NCBI RefSeq assembly: GCF_014042345.1
Contig: NZ_JACEZT010000014.1
Coordinates: 91,835 to 155,834, forward strand
Direction of reading: 5' to 3'
Length of the DNA: 64,000 nucleotides
DNA from: Rugamonas brunnea
Lineage (GTDB): Bacteria; Pseudomonadota; Gammaproteobacteria; Burkholderiales; Burkholderiaceae_D
Shown piece by piece: positions 34,299 to 42,662 of this stretch. Numbering within the stretch: position 1 is the stretch's first letter; each line of letters starts with the position of its first letter. The notes beneath the pieces were generated by a model. The model ran no database searches and was not told where the DNA came from. It saw only the letters and a list, made by a program, of their open reading frames with translations. A program made the translations under genes and the position numbers.

Positions 34299-35646
34299 CG
34301 CGGCCGTCCCTGCCCTGGCCGACGGCGGCGGCACCATCACCGTGCCCGTGCTGCTGGTGGACGACCGGCGCGAGAATCTGGCCGCGCTGGCGGCGCTGCT
34401 CGACGATTTCGGGCTGGCGCTGGAACTGGTGAGCGCCGAATCGGGCAACGAGGCACTGCGTCTGAGCTTGCGCCACGAATTCGCGCTGGTGCTGCTGGAC
34501 GTGCAGATGCCCGACATGGACGGCCTGGAAACGGCGGCCCTGCTGCGCGCCAACCCCAAGACGCGGCAACTGCCCATCGTGTTCGTGACGGCCGGCATGG
34601 CCGAACCGCCGCACCAGTTCGCCGGCTATGAACTGGGCGCCGTCGACTACCTGATCAAACCCATCGAGCCGCTGGTGTTGCGCAGCAAGGTCACCGTGTT
34701 CTGCGAGCTGTATCGCCACCGTCGCCACCAGGAGGCGCTGGTGGCCGAGCGCACGGCCGAGCTGTCGGCGCTGGCGCGCGAGTTGGGCGAGGAAGTGCGC
34801 GCGCGCCGCGCCGCCGAGCAGACCCTGCGCCAGCTGAATGATGAACTGGAGCAGCGCATCGATGCCCGCACGCGCGACCTGCGGCGCGCCATGGAGCAGA
34901 TCGTCGAGTCGGAAAAACTGGCTTCGCTGGGCGGCATCGTGGCCGGCGTGGCGCACGAACTGAACACGCCGCTCGGCAACATCATGCTGGTGGCCACCGC
35001 GCTCGACGAGCGCTTCGGTGCGTTCGCCCAGACCGTGCAGGCCGGCCAGCTCACGCGCACGGTGCTGGCCAACGCCGTCGCCGATTTCCGCGAGGCCAGC
35101 GCGCTGCTGCTGCGCAGCGCCATGCGCGCCAGTGAGTTGATCCAGAGTTTCAAGGCCGTGGCGGTGGACCAGACCAGCGCCCGCCGGCGCGAATTCGACG
35201 TGCGCGCCACCGTCAACGACATCCTCAACAGCCTGGGCACGAGCTTGCGCCACGCCCAGGTGCGCACCGTGGTGCGGATTCCCGACGGCTTACGGATGGA
35301 CAGCTATCCGGGCGCGCTGGAGCAGATCCTCAGCAACCTGATCAGCAACTCCATCGTCCACGGTTTCGACGGCAAGGGCGGCGAGATCGTGATCGACGGT
35401 TGCCAGCGCGGCGACAAGGTGGAACTTGAATACAGCGATAACGGTGTGGGCATCGCGCCCGAGCTGCAGCACAAGGTGTTCGAGCCGTTCTACACCACGC
35501 GGCTGGGGCAGGGCGGCTCCGGGCTGGGCATGTTCATCGTCCACAACCTCACCCATGGCACGCTCAAGGGCGAAATCCGCATCCGCAGCGCCGTGGGCGC
35601 CGGCATGGCCGTCACGCTGACGTTGCCGGCCGTGGCGCCGGCCTGA
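34291..35646 (+). CDS. Response regulator-histidine kinase: REC - coiled coil - HisKA - HATPase
   Basis: The 451-residue soluble protein has an N-terminal receiver (LLVDDRREN, phospho-acceptor in LLDVQMPDMDG, Lys in YLIKPI), a long coiled coil (about residues 145-205), HisKA with VAHELNTPLGNI and HATPase_c with NLISNSIVHGF, DNGVGIAP and GSGLGMFIVHNL. It probably takes phosphate or an interaction signal from the upstream hybrid kinase and extends the relay. No DNA-binding output domain is found in the operon. It is the last gene of the four-gene module. Confidence 0.9.
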   Translation: MCSAAVPALADGGGTITVPVLLVDDRRENLAALAALLDDFGLALELVSAESGNEALRLSLRHEFALVLLDVQMPDMDGLETAALLRANPKTRQLPIVFVTAGMAEPPHQFAGYELGAVDYLIKPIEPLVLRSKVTVFCELYRHRRHQEALVAERTAELSALARELGEEVRARRAAEQTLRQLNDELEQRIDARTRDLRRAMEQIVESEKLASLGGIVAGVAHELNTPLGNIMLVATALDERFGAFAQTVQAGQLTRTVLANAVADFREASALLLRSAMRASELIQSFKAVAVDQTSARRREFDVRATVNDILNSLGTSLRHAQVRTVVRIPDGLRMDSYPGALEQILSNLISNSIVHGFDGKGGEIVIDGCQRGDKVELEYSDNGVGIAPELQHKVFEPFYTTRLGQGGSGLGMFIVHNLTHGTLKGEIRIRSAVGAGMAVTLTLPAVAPA

Positions 35647-35651
35647 ACCAT

Positions 35652-35712
35652 AAACCGGGGTCAGGTCATGAATTGGCGCAACTTGCCGCAATTCATGACC
35701 TGACCCCGGTTT
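35652..35712. repeat. Large perfect inverted repeat (23-bp arms), REP/MITE-like
   Basis: The left arm begins AAACCGGGGTCAGGTCATG and the right arm (35690-35712) is its exact reverse complement. The 15-base centre, GGCGCAACTTGCCGC, is itself partly symmetric. The element is intergenic, between the convergent receiver-kinase and lipoprotein genes. It shares a GTC-rich core with the shorter motif at 44174. It could also stall polymerase from both sides. Confidence 0.85.
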
Positions 35713-35721
35713 GTTGCGGAT

Positions 35722-35750
35722 AAAAAAAAGCCCGCTCATCAGAGCGGGCT
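35722..35750 (-). terminator. Rho-independent terminator of the lipoprotein operon
   Basis: The 8-bp stem AGCCCGCT / AGCGGGCT with a six-base loop is followed on the minus strand by seven or more T residues. It lies about 115 bases past the stop of the minus-strand lipoprotein gene. Confidence 0.88.
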
Positions 35751-35864
35751 AAATCCAATTCTTCTTAGGGAGTTGGAGGAGACAGGTGCAGTATGCTGCG
35801 GCGCGGCATATAAAGCAAATTTATCTTTCCAATATCCACTATTTAAAAAACGTATATCTGGCGA

Positions 35865-36467
35865 TCAGATGCAGGTCACCAGCACATTGCTGATGGGCTT
35901 GTCGTGCATGACGCCCGTGCCGTTGGCCACGGTGCAGGTCTGGCCGACGGGCTGGGTCAGCACGGTCACGCCGTAGGCATTGCCATCGAAGACGTTACCC
36001 ATCTGGAAGCCGACGCTGATCGTGGGATCGGTGCCGGGCGTGACGGGGCCGACCGTGGCGCCGCCGCCGTTGATCAGCACCAGGCCGGTGCCGGTGGTCT
36101 TCAGGCCCACCACGCTGCCGCTCAGCAGGTAGCTGTTCTGGGTGCACTGCACGGTCACCAGGATGGTGCTGGTGTGGCCGGCCGAACCGCTGCCGTTGAA
36201 CACCTGGCAGTTCATGTGGTCGGGCGGGGTCTGCTGCACCACGTTGTAGTCATCGCCATAGGCCACGCGGCGGGCGAAGGTGAAGGTGGTGGCGCCAGCC
36301 GGCACCGAGAGGGTGTCGGTGCCGTTGGCCAGCACCAGGCCGGAATTGGTCAGCGGGCCGGCCGAGCTGATCACGCCGGCCACGTCGAACATGGCTTTGC
36401 CGCCGCAGCCAGCCAGCACCAGGGCCAGGGCCAGCGCCGCAGTGGCGCGCAGGGTCGATACTTTCAT
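35865..36467 (-). CDS. Lipoprotein with two beta-rich modules (paralogue B)
   Basis: The 200-residue protein has a lipoprotein signal ending LVLAGCGG (Cys near residue 20). Two similar modules follow, each with a G(L)VLxNG turn, an FxF strand, Y(G/N)V strand and QP/PP...C ending (GLVLANGTDTLS...FTF; GLVLINGGGATV...YGVTVLTQPVGQTC). The module type recurs in secreted and surface proteins of proteobacteria. The function is unknown. The start follows a TTTGGAG site. It is paralogous to, and co-transcribed with, the gene at 36519. Confidence 0.75.
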   Translation of the reverse strand: MKVSTLRATAALALALVLAGCGGKAMFDVAGVISSAGPLTNSGLVLANGTDTLSVPAGATTFTFARRVAYGDDYNVVQQTPPDHMNCQVFNGSGSAGHTSTILVTVQCTQNSYLLSGSVVGLKTTGTGLVLINGGGATVGPVTPGTDPTISVGFQMGNVFDGNAYGVTVLTQPVGQTCTVANGTGVMHDKPISNVLVTCI

Positions 36468-36518
36468 GGGGTTCTCCAAATAGTGGGCAGGGGGGCGCCG
36501 CGCACGGCGCCGCCGGTG

Positions 36519-37139
36519 TTATTTGCTGCAGCTGACGTCCAGCGTGGCGACATTGCTGGCCGGCATCACGGCGGCCGGGCTGTTGACCACGCACTTGACG
36601 GTGGGGTTGCCATTGTCATCGGTCGGCTGGGCCAGCACGGTCACGCCGTAGTTGCTGCCGTTCGGCACTTGCGTGGGGAAGGTGAAGCTGACCGGGTCGC
36701 CCGCCGTGGCCGGCGCCTGCACGGGCACGGTCTGGCTGCCGTTGGCCAGCACCAGGCCTTTGCCCACCAGGCCGCGCACGGTGCCGCCCAGGTTGTAGGG
36801 GGTGGTGGTGCAGGTCACGATGGCCTGGCGCACGGTGTAGATGTTGGCCTTGCCCTTGTTGTACTGGATGGCAGGGTCGCATTTGGCCAGCGCCGGGTCG
36901 GGCTGCTGTTTGATCTCGATGTCGAACGAGGCGTCGTTGGCCACCAGGTCGGGGAAGGTGAACGTGGTGTCGCCGGCCGCCGGCGACACGGTGGACGAGC
37001 CGTTCTGCAGCACCAGGCCGGCCTTGGTCAGGCCCACGATGGTGCCGCCCAGTTGCAGGCTGCCGGAGCCGCCGCCGCAGCCAGCCAGGGTGGCGCCGCA
37101 CAGCACGGCCAGGCCGGCACGCAGGTACAAACTTTTCAT
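36519..37139 (-). CDS. Lipoprotein with two beta-rich modules (paralogue A)
   Basis: The 206-residue protein has a signal ending TLAGCGGG and two copies of the same module as its neighbour (GGTIVGLTKAGLVLQNG...FTFPDL; GGTVRGLVGKGLVLANG...FTFPTQ...YGVTVLAQP). The copies end in conserved Cys residues that may form disulfides. Spacing to the downstream paralogue is 51 bases with the same type of TTTGGAG ribosome-binding site, which suggests tandem gene duplication. The role is unknown, probably envelope-associated. Confidence 0.75.
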   Translation of the reverse strand: MKSLYLRAGLAVLCGATLAGCGGGSGSLQLGGTIVGLTKAGLVLQNGSSTVSPAAGDTTFTFPDLVANDASFDIEIKQQPDPALAKCDPAIQYNKGKANIYTVRQAIVTCTTTPYNLGGTVRGLVGKGLVLANGSQTVPVQAPATAGDPVSFTFPTQVPNGSNYGVTVLAQPTDDNGNPTVKCVVNSPAAVMPASNVATLDVSCSK

Positions 37140-37290
37140 AAACACATTCTCCAAATCGAATTAGGGCAGGGGCGGCATACCAGTGCGCATACTACACGCG
37201 AGGGCCATATTTTAGTGCATTTGGTAACAGCGGCGGTCAAACCCTTGTAACAGCCTGTGTCCGGCACGGGCGGGCGCTGGCCCGTCCGCG

Positions 37291-38709
37291 TTACTGCACG
37301 CGCGTGCGTTCGCACACGGAACGCTTGCCCCGCACCTGGCAGGTATTGCGCACGGCGCCGTGCTGGTCGTGAACCTGCACTTCCCAGCTTTCCGGGCCGC
37401 GCCGCTCCATGGTCATGAAGCCGAAGCCGTCTATCCATGCGCTCAACTGCTCGATGACGGCGCCCGGCGCCGGGCTGGTGCCGGGCGGCAGCGGGTCGGG
37501 TATCGGCACGATGTCCTCGGCCGTGCCGGAAAAGCCGGAAATGAACTGGCTCGGGTGCCCGCTGCTGAAGCTGACCTGCTGCCACAGGTGGACATGGCCG
37601 GACAGCATCAGCTCCACGTTGTCGGGCAGCAGCTGCGGGTTGATGGCGCCAAAGCTCTGGATCAGGCCCGCGTCGCCCAGCAGCAGGCGCAGCTTGCCCG
37701 CGTCCTTCAGGTCGGCGCCGATGCCCAGCAGCGGATGGTGCTCCACGCCTATCGTGTGGCGGGCGCGGGGCGCCAGCGCGGCCAGCTTGCGGTAGGTGTC
37801 CTGGTAGTGCGCCAGGCCGGCGTCGCCCGGTTTGAAGCCGCGCCAGGTGGTGGCGGCCGTGTCGAACACCAGCAACTGGCTGTCCGCGCCCAGCGGCACG
37901 GCGTAGGGATCGCTGTAGTCGCCCCGGTCGTCGTTGTCGGCCGCGTTGCAGTCGCGGCCCGGCAGCAGCGGACGGGGATCGAGGAAGCGCCACCAGCCCT
38001 GGCCGCCGCGCGCGCAGCTTTCGTGGTTGCCGCGCGCCACCACCCACGGCGCCGCCTGCAGCAGCACAGCCCCGGGCTGGAACAGGTCGGCCCGCCAGGC
38101 ATCCCAGCCGTAACCCCACGGGCTGCCGGCGCAGCCCTGGTCGCTTGCCGGACAAGGGTTCTCGCGGTAGTGGAAGTCGCCCACGTGGATCACCAGGTCG
38201 GGCCGCCATGCGGCAGCAGCGGCGGCCACGGTGGCGAACGGATATTGGTCGGGGTCGTTGCAGGCCTGGAAGCTGTCTTCCTTCTGGAGCAGGCGGCAGC
38301 CGGTGTCGCCCAGCACCACGATGCGGCGCGGCTCGGCGTGCGGCAGCGGCAGCGGCCGTCCCAGTACGGTGGCGCTGGCCAGTCCGGCCGGCAGCGCGGC
38401 TTCGCACACAAGCACGTCGAATACGGACGGCTTGGATAATTCGGGCGGCGATGCCGTGGGCCGTTGGGCGATGGTGGCCGGCGCGGCGCGCAGCGTCATG
38501 GGACCGGCCACGCCGTCGCGCACGATGGCGGGGCAGGCCGGGGCCTGGGTGAGCACGCGCGCCACGGCCGCCCCATCCTCGCCCAGCACGACGAAGGAGG
38601 CGAACGGCGCGCCATCGCCGCCCGGCGGCACGGTGGTGCAGGCGGCCAGCAGCAACGAAGTTGCCAGCGTAGCCAGCGTGGCCAGGCGGCGGGGGAGGGT
38701 AAGCGGCAC
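37291..38709 (-). CDS. Metallophosphoesterase-family lipoprotein
   Basis: The protein of about 472 residues has a lipobox LLLAACTT after a short signal, then a calcineurin-like phosphoesterase domain. Metal-binding motifs are VVLGDTGCR, VIHVGDFHYRENPC, ARGNHESC and LSGHVHLWQ. Several Cys pairs suggest disulfides and an extracytoplasmic location. The start is a GTG preceded by AGGAA at the right distance. The substrate is unknown; phosphomonoesters are plausible. Confidence 0.85.
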   Translation of the reverse strand: MPLTLPRRLATLATLATSLLLAACTTVPPGGDGAPFASFVVLGEDGAAVARVLTQAPACPAIVRDGVAGPMTLRAAPATIAQRPTASPPELSKPSVFDVLVCEAALPAGLASATVLGRPLPLPHAEPRRIVVLGDTGCRLLQKEDSFQACNDPDQYPFATVAAAAAAWRPDLVIHVGDFHYRENPCPASDQGCAGSPWGYGWDAWRADLFQPGAVLLQAAPWVVARGNHESCARGGQGWWRFLDPRPLLPGRDCNAADNDDRGDYSDPYAVPLGADSQLLVFDTAATTWRGFKPGDAGLAHYQDTYRKLAALAPRARHTIGVEHHPLLGIGADLKDAGKLRLLLGDAGLIQSFGAINPQLLPDNVELMLSGHVHLWQQVSFSSGHPSQFISGFSGTAEDIVPIPDPLPPGTSPAPGAVIEQLSAWIDGFGFMTMERRGPESWEVQVHDQHGAVRNTCQVRGKRSVCERTRVQ

Positions 38710-38802
38710 GGTGGTTCCTGAATGGTGAGGCGTTAATTTACCACGCCAGCCCCGGCCGCGATTGATGCGACAATAGCGCCTTTGCCATCGACCCGCTCCA
38801 CC

Positions 38803-39519
38803 ATGTCCACCATGCCCGCCACCCGTCCGCAAGCCCTGCTGTTCGATCTCGACGATACCCTGTGGCCGATCGCGCCCGTCATCGCGCAGGCCGAGCTGGA
38901 CTTGCACGCCTGGCTGAGCGCGCACGCGCCGCTGGTGGCCGCCCGCTTTTCGATCGCCGAACTGCGCGAGCGCCGCCTGGCCCTGCTGGCGCGGCGTCCG
39001 GAACTGGTGGTCGACCTGGCGCACCTGCGCCGCGTGGGGCTGGAGGAAGCGTTCGCGCTGGCCGGCGAGGACGCGCGCCACATCGACGAGGCGATTCGCA
39101 TCTTCCTGGCCACCCGCAACGCCGTCACGCCCTACGACGACGTGCTGCCGGCGCTGGAGCGCCTGCGCGCGCGCTGGCGGCTGGGCACCATCACCAACGG
39201 CAACGCCGACCTGGACAAGATCGGCCTGGCCCACCATTTCGAGGCCACGCTGGCCGCGCCCAAGTTCGGCCGCGCCAAGCCCGACCCGTCCATCTTCCTG
39301 GCCGGTTGCGCCGCGCTCGGGGTGGCGCCCGAGGCGGCCGTCTACGTGGGCGACGACCTCAAACTGGACGTGATCGGCGCCCAGCGGGCCGGGATGCGGG
39401 CCGTCTGGCTCAACCGTGGCGGCAGCCGCGCACACGAGGAACTGGGCATCGTGCCGGACGCCATCTGCGCCACGCTCGATGAATTGGAGGCATGGCTGCA
39501 TCAACTTGGCGCGGAATGA
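38803..39519 (+). CDS. HAD-family hydrolase
   Basis: The protein of about 238 residues is a haloacid-dehalogenase-fold phosphatase. Motif I FDLDDTLWP (nucleophile Asp), motif II TITNGN, motif III Lys in RAKPDPSIF and motif IV YVGDDLKLDVIGAQRAG are all intact, with a helical cap between I and II. It resembles YjjG/pyrimidine-nucleotidase-like HADs, but the substrate cannot be assigned. ATG 38803 was taken as start; 38812 is an alternative. Confidence 0.88.
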   Translation: MSTMPATRPQALLFDLDDTLWPIAPVIAQAELDLHAWLSAHAPLVAARFSIAELRERRLALLARRPELVVDLAHLRRVGLEEAFALAGEDARHIDEAIRIFLATRNAVTPYDDVLPALERLRARWRLGTITNGNADLDKIGLAHHFEATLAAPKFGRAKPDPSIFLAGCAALGVAPEAAVYVGDDLKLDVIGAQRAGMRAVWLNRGGSRAHEELGIVPDAICATLDELEAWLHQLGAE

Positions 39520-39550
39520 TGGCACAAGGATGGCACAAGGATGGCGCAAG
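39518..39550 (+). repeat. 11-bp tandem repeat, three copies
   Basis: GATGGCACAAG occurs twice exactly and once with one mismatch (GATGGCGCAAG), starting at the stop codon of the HAD gene. It lies between that gene and hrcA. Confidence 0.85.
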
Positions 39551-39618
39551 CGCGCCGCGAGCGTGCATAATAAGCGGGTGACCCAGTTTGTTGCCGGCCC
39601 GCGCCGGCCTAGAGAAAT

Positions 39619-40635
39619 ATGCAACTCGATACCCGCGCCCAAACCCTGCTCAAAGCCCTGATCGAGCGGTACATCGCCGACGGCCAGCCGGTCGGTTCGC
39701 GAGCGCTGTCCAAGATTTCCGGCCTCGACCTGTCGCCGGCCACCATCCGCAACATCATGGCCGACCTGGAGGAACAGGGTTACGTGGCCAGCCCCCACAC
39801 TTCGGCCGGCCGGGTGCCCACGCCGCGTGGCTACCGCATCTTCGTCGATACGCTGTTGACGGTGCAGCAGCTCGACGAGCAGGCCGTGGAAGCGCGCATG
39901 CGGCTGCAGGCGCCGCAGCCGCAGAAGATGATCTCCAACGCGGCCCAGATGCTGTCGTCGCTGTCGCAGTTTGCCGGGGTGGTGCTAAGCCCGCGGCGCG
40001 AATCGGTGTTCCAGCAGATCGAATTCCTGCGCCTGTCGGAAAAGCGGATATTGCTGGTGATCGTCGGCCCCACGGGCGACGTGCAGAACCGGTTGCTGCT
40101 GACCGATGTGGATTACACGCCGGCCCAGCTGACCCAGTCGGCCAACTACATCAACCAGAACTACGGCGGGCTGGCGTTCGACGAAGTGCACCAGCGGCTG
40201 CAGGGCGAACTGCGCCAGCTGCGCGACGACATGGGACGCCTGATGCAGGCAGCCGTGGAGGCGGGCAGCGAAGCAATGGCCGACAGTTCGGAGGACATGG
40301 TGATCGCCGGCGAGCGCAATTTGCTGTCGGTCAGCGATTTGTCGTCGAACATGACGTCGCTGCGCCAGATGTTCGACATGTTCGAGCAGAAGACGGGGTT
40401 GATGCAGTTGCTGGACGTATCGAGCAAGGCCAGCGGGGTGCAGATTTACATCGGCGGCGAATCGAACCTGGTGCCGATGGACGAGATGAGCGTGGTGACG
40501 GCGCCGTACACGGCCAATGGCAAGATCGTCGGCACCCTGGGCGTGATCGGACCCACCCGCATGGCCTACGAGCGCGTGATTCCGATCGTGGACATCACGG
40601 CCAAGCTGCTGTCGAACGCGCTCAGCCACCACTAA
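39619..40635 (+). CDS. hrcA: Heat-inducible transcription repressor HrcA
   Basis: HrcA of 338 residues represses chaperone genes by binding CIRCE operators. The N-terminal winged helix includes YIADGQPVGSRALSK and LSPATIRNIMADLEEQGYVASPHTSAGRVPT, and the C-terminal part shows YIGGES and GTLGVIGPTRMAYERVIPIV. No CIRCE sequence is visible just upstream and the grpE/dnaK genes are not in the window. Confidence 0.95.
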   Translation: MQLDTRAQTLLKALIERYIADGQPVGSRALSKISGLDLSPATIRNIMADLEEQGYVASPHTSAGRVPTPRGYRIFVDTLLTVQQLDEQAVEARMRLQAPQPQKMISNAAQMLSSLSQFAGVVLSPRRESVFQQIEFLRLSEKRILLVIVGPTGDVQNRLLLTDVDYTPAQLTQSANYINQNYGGLAFDEVHQRLQGELRQLRDDMGRLMQAAVEAGSEAMADSSEDMVIAGERNLLSVSDLSSNMTSLRQMFDMFEQKTGLMQLLDVSSKASGVQIYIGGESNLVPMDEMSVVTAPYTANGKIVGTLGVIGPTRMAYERVIPIVDITAKLLSNALSHH

Positions 40636-40639
40636 AATG

Positions 40640-40715
40640 TCGTTCCCGCGCAGGCGGGAACCCATACGCAGCCTCTGAGCACGCGACCTATGGGTTCCCG
40701 CGTGCGCGGGAACGA
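40640..40715. repeat. Inverted repeat element with 27-bp arms, REP/MITE-like
   Basis: The left arm runs TCGTTCCCGCG...ACCCATA (40640-40666) and the right arm TATGGGTTCCCGCG...GGAACGA (40689-40715); they match with one mismatch. Each arm also folds on itself (TTCCCGC / GCGGGAA). It separates the convergent hrcA and fur genes and could end transcription from both. The form is typical of mobile palindromic repeats. Confidence 0.85.
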
Positions 40716-40740
40716 CGATAGAGGGGATTCCGGCTAGCCG

Positions 40741-41169
40741 TCAGTGCTTGTGCGGGCAGGCCGTCTTGACGCAGTTGCCGTAGATGGCCAGCGCGTGCTC
40801 GGCGATCTTGAAGCCGCGTTCCTCGGCGATCTTCTGCTGGCGCTGCTCGATTTCCTCGTCGAAGAACTCCTCCACCCGGCCGCAGTCTAAACACACGAGG
40901 TGGTCGTGGTGCGAACCTTCGTTCAGTTCGAAAATGGCCTTGCCCGTCTCGAAATGGTTGCGGTTGAGTAATCCGGCCTGCTCGAACTGCGTCAGCACGC
41001 GGTAGACGGTGGCTAGGCCCACATCCATGTTGTCAGCCAGTAAAATTTTGTAGACGTCTTCCGCCGTCAGGTGGCGTACCGGGCTGCTTTGAAAAATATC
41101 CAGGATCTTAAGGCGGGGCAGGGTCGCTTTCAGGCCGCTGGCCTTGAGGTCGGTAGGATTGTTACTCAT
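40741..41169 (-). CDS. fur: Ferric uptake regulator
   Basis: Fur of 142 residues is the iron-responsive repressor. The DNA-binding region has TLPRLKILDIFQ and the recognition helix LATVYRVLTQFEQAGLL; metal-binding SHHDHLVCLDCGRV and the His-rich end CPHKH follow. MSNNPTDLK was chosen as start, as in related Fur proteins. It is divergent from bamE, a pairing common in betaproteobacteria. It probably controls the bfd/feo region at 5200. Confidence 0.96.
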   Translation of the reverse strand: MSNNPTDLKASGLKATLPRLKILDIFQSSPVRHLTAEDVYKILLADNMDVGLATVYRVLTQFEQAGLLNRNHFETGKAIFELNEGSHHDHLVCLDCGRVEEFFDEEIEQRQQKIAEERGFKIAEHALAIYGNCVKTACPHKH

Positions 41170-41247
41170 GTTTCTTACTCGGATGTGGTTCATGTGCTTT
41201 ATGATATAGCGTTTTGGCACTTCCGCTCAATTCTATTGAGGACACTT

Positions 41248-41802
41248 ATGCGCGTCACCCAGGCTTTACCGCAGTCTTTGTTGCACCGAATTTCACGCCG
41301 CGCGCCCCTGCTGGCGGCCGCCGTTTGCGTCGCACTGGCCTCGTCCGGCTGCGCCACCCGCAGCGCGCTGGGCGAAAAACTGAGCGACGCCAAGCACGAG
41401 AGCGCCCCCGTGTCGGCCGATGGCGCGCAGACGACCACCATCACCAAGTTCCAGAAGTTCATGTGGTTCTTCTCGCCGTACCGCCCCGACATCCAGCAAG
41501 GTAACTTTGTCTCGGAAGAAATGTTGGCGCAATTGAAAATCGGTATGACGCGCGACCAGGTGCGCTTTATCTTCGGCACCTCGCTGGCGGCCGACATCTT
41601 CCACGCCGACCGTTGGGACTACCCGTTCCGCCTGGCCAAGGGCGACGGCGAAATCACCACCAGCCGCGTGACCGTGTTCTTCAAGGATGGCAAGGTCGAC
41701 CACTATGAAGGTGGCCATTTGCCGACCGAGAAGGAATACATCGCCCGCATCGCCGGCCCGGCCCCCGTCATCAAGGAAGACCCGCCGACCACCAAGCAGT
41801 AA
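41248..41802 (+). CDS. bamE: Outer membrane assembly lipoprotein BamE (OmlA)
   Basis: The 184-residue lipoprotein has a signal ending LASSGCATR and the BamE/SmpA fold (LAQLKIGMTRDQVRFIFGTSLAADIFHADRWDYPFRL). It belongs to the Bam complex that inserts beta-barrel proteins. Compared with E. coli BamE (113) it is extended at both ends. The ATG at 41248 follows a GAGGA site. Confidence 0.92.
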   Translation: MRVTQALPQSLLHRISRRAPLLAAAVCVALASSGCATRSALGEKLSDAKHESAPVSADGAQTTTITKFQKFMWFFSPYRPDIQQGNFVSEEMLAQLKIGMTRDQVRFIFGTSLAADIFHADRWDYPFRLAKGDGEITTSRVTVFFKDGKVDHYEGGHLPTEKEYIARIAGPAPVIKEDPPTTKQ

Positions 41803-41833
41803 TTGAACCGTTTTCACTGATAGAGCAAAGAAC

Positions 41834-42643
41834 ATGAATCCACTGAATATCGCCATCGCCGGCGCCGGCGGCCGCATGGGCCACATCCTGATCGAAACCA
41901 TCCTGCAAACGCCGGACGCCCGCCTGGCCGGCGCGCTGGACCGCGCCGGTTCGCCCGGCCTGGGCGGCGACGCGGCCGCCTTCCTGGGCAAGACCAGCGG
42001 CGTGGCGATCGAATCCGACCTGGCCAAGGGCCTGGCCGGCGCCCAGTTCCTGATCGACTTCACCCGCCCGGAAGGCACGCTGGCCCACCTGGCCTACTGC
42101 GCCGAGCATGGCATCAAGATGATCATCGGCACCACCGGCTTCGACGAGGCGGGCAAGGCCGCCATCGCCGAAGCGGCCAAGAAGACGGCCATCGTGTTCG
42201 CGCCCAACATGAGCGTGGGCGTGAACGTCACGCTCAAGCTGCTGCAGCAGGCCGCCAAGGCGCTGTCGGTTGGCTACGACATCGAAGTGATCGAGGCGCA
42301 CCACCGCCACAAGGTCGATGCGCCGTCCGGCACCGCGCTGAAAATGGGCGAAGTGATCGCCGACGCGCTGGGCCGCGACCTGAAGGAATGCGCCGTCTAC
42401 GCGCGCGAAGGCGTGACGGGCGAGCGCGATCCGTCCTCGATCGGTTTCGCCACCATCCGCGGCGGCGACATCGTGGGCGACCACACCGTGCTGTTCGCTG
42501 GCACCGGCGAGCGCATCGAGATCAGCCACAAGTCCAGCAGCCGCGTCACCTACGCGCACGGCTCGCTGCGCGCGGCCCGCTTCCTGGCCGACAAGGCCAC
42601 CGGCCTGTACGACATGAACGACGTGCTGTCGCTCAAGGACTGA
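41834..42643 (+). CDS. dapB: 4-hydroxy-tetrahydrodipicolinate reductase
   Basis: DapB of 269 residues reduces hydroxy-tetrahydrodipicolinate with NAD(P)H in lysine and diaminopimelate synthesis. The nucleotide-binding GAGGRMGHIL is at the N terminus, and the catalytic segment EAHHRHKVDAPSGTALKMGE lies in the middle with GERDPSSIGFATIRGGDIVGDHTV after it. It follows bamE by 31 bases. Confidence 0.96.
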   Translation: MNPLNIAIAGAGGRMGHILIETILQTPDARLAGALDRAGSPGLGGDAAAFLGKTSGVAIESDLAKGLAGAQFLIDFTRPEGTLAHLAYCAEHGIKMIIGTTGFDEAGKAAIAEAAKKTAIVFAPNMSVGVNVTLKLLQQAAKALSVGYDIEVIEAHHRHKVDAPSGTALKMGEVIADALGRDLKECAVYAREGVTGERDPSSIGFATIRGGDIVGDHTVLFAGTGERIEISHKSSSRVTYAHGSLRAARFLADKATGLYDMNDVLSLKD

Positions 42644-42662
42644 CCGGGGAGCCGCCGCGCCG

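Noticed and set aside
39551..39618. CIRCE operator before hrcA
   Set aside because: No TTAGCACTC-N9-GAGTGCTAA or close match in this short interval.
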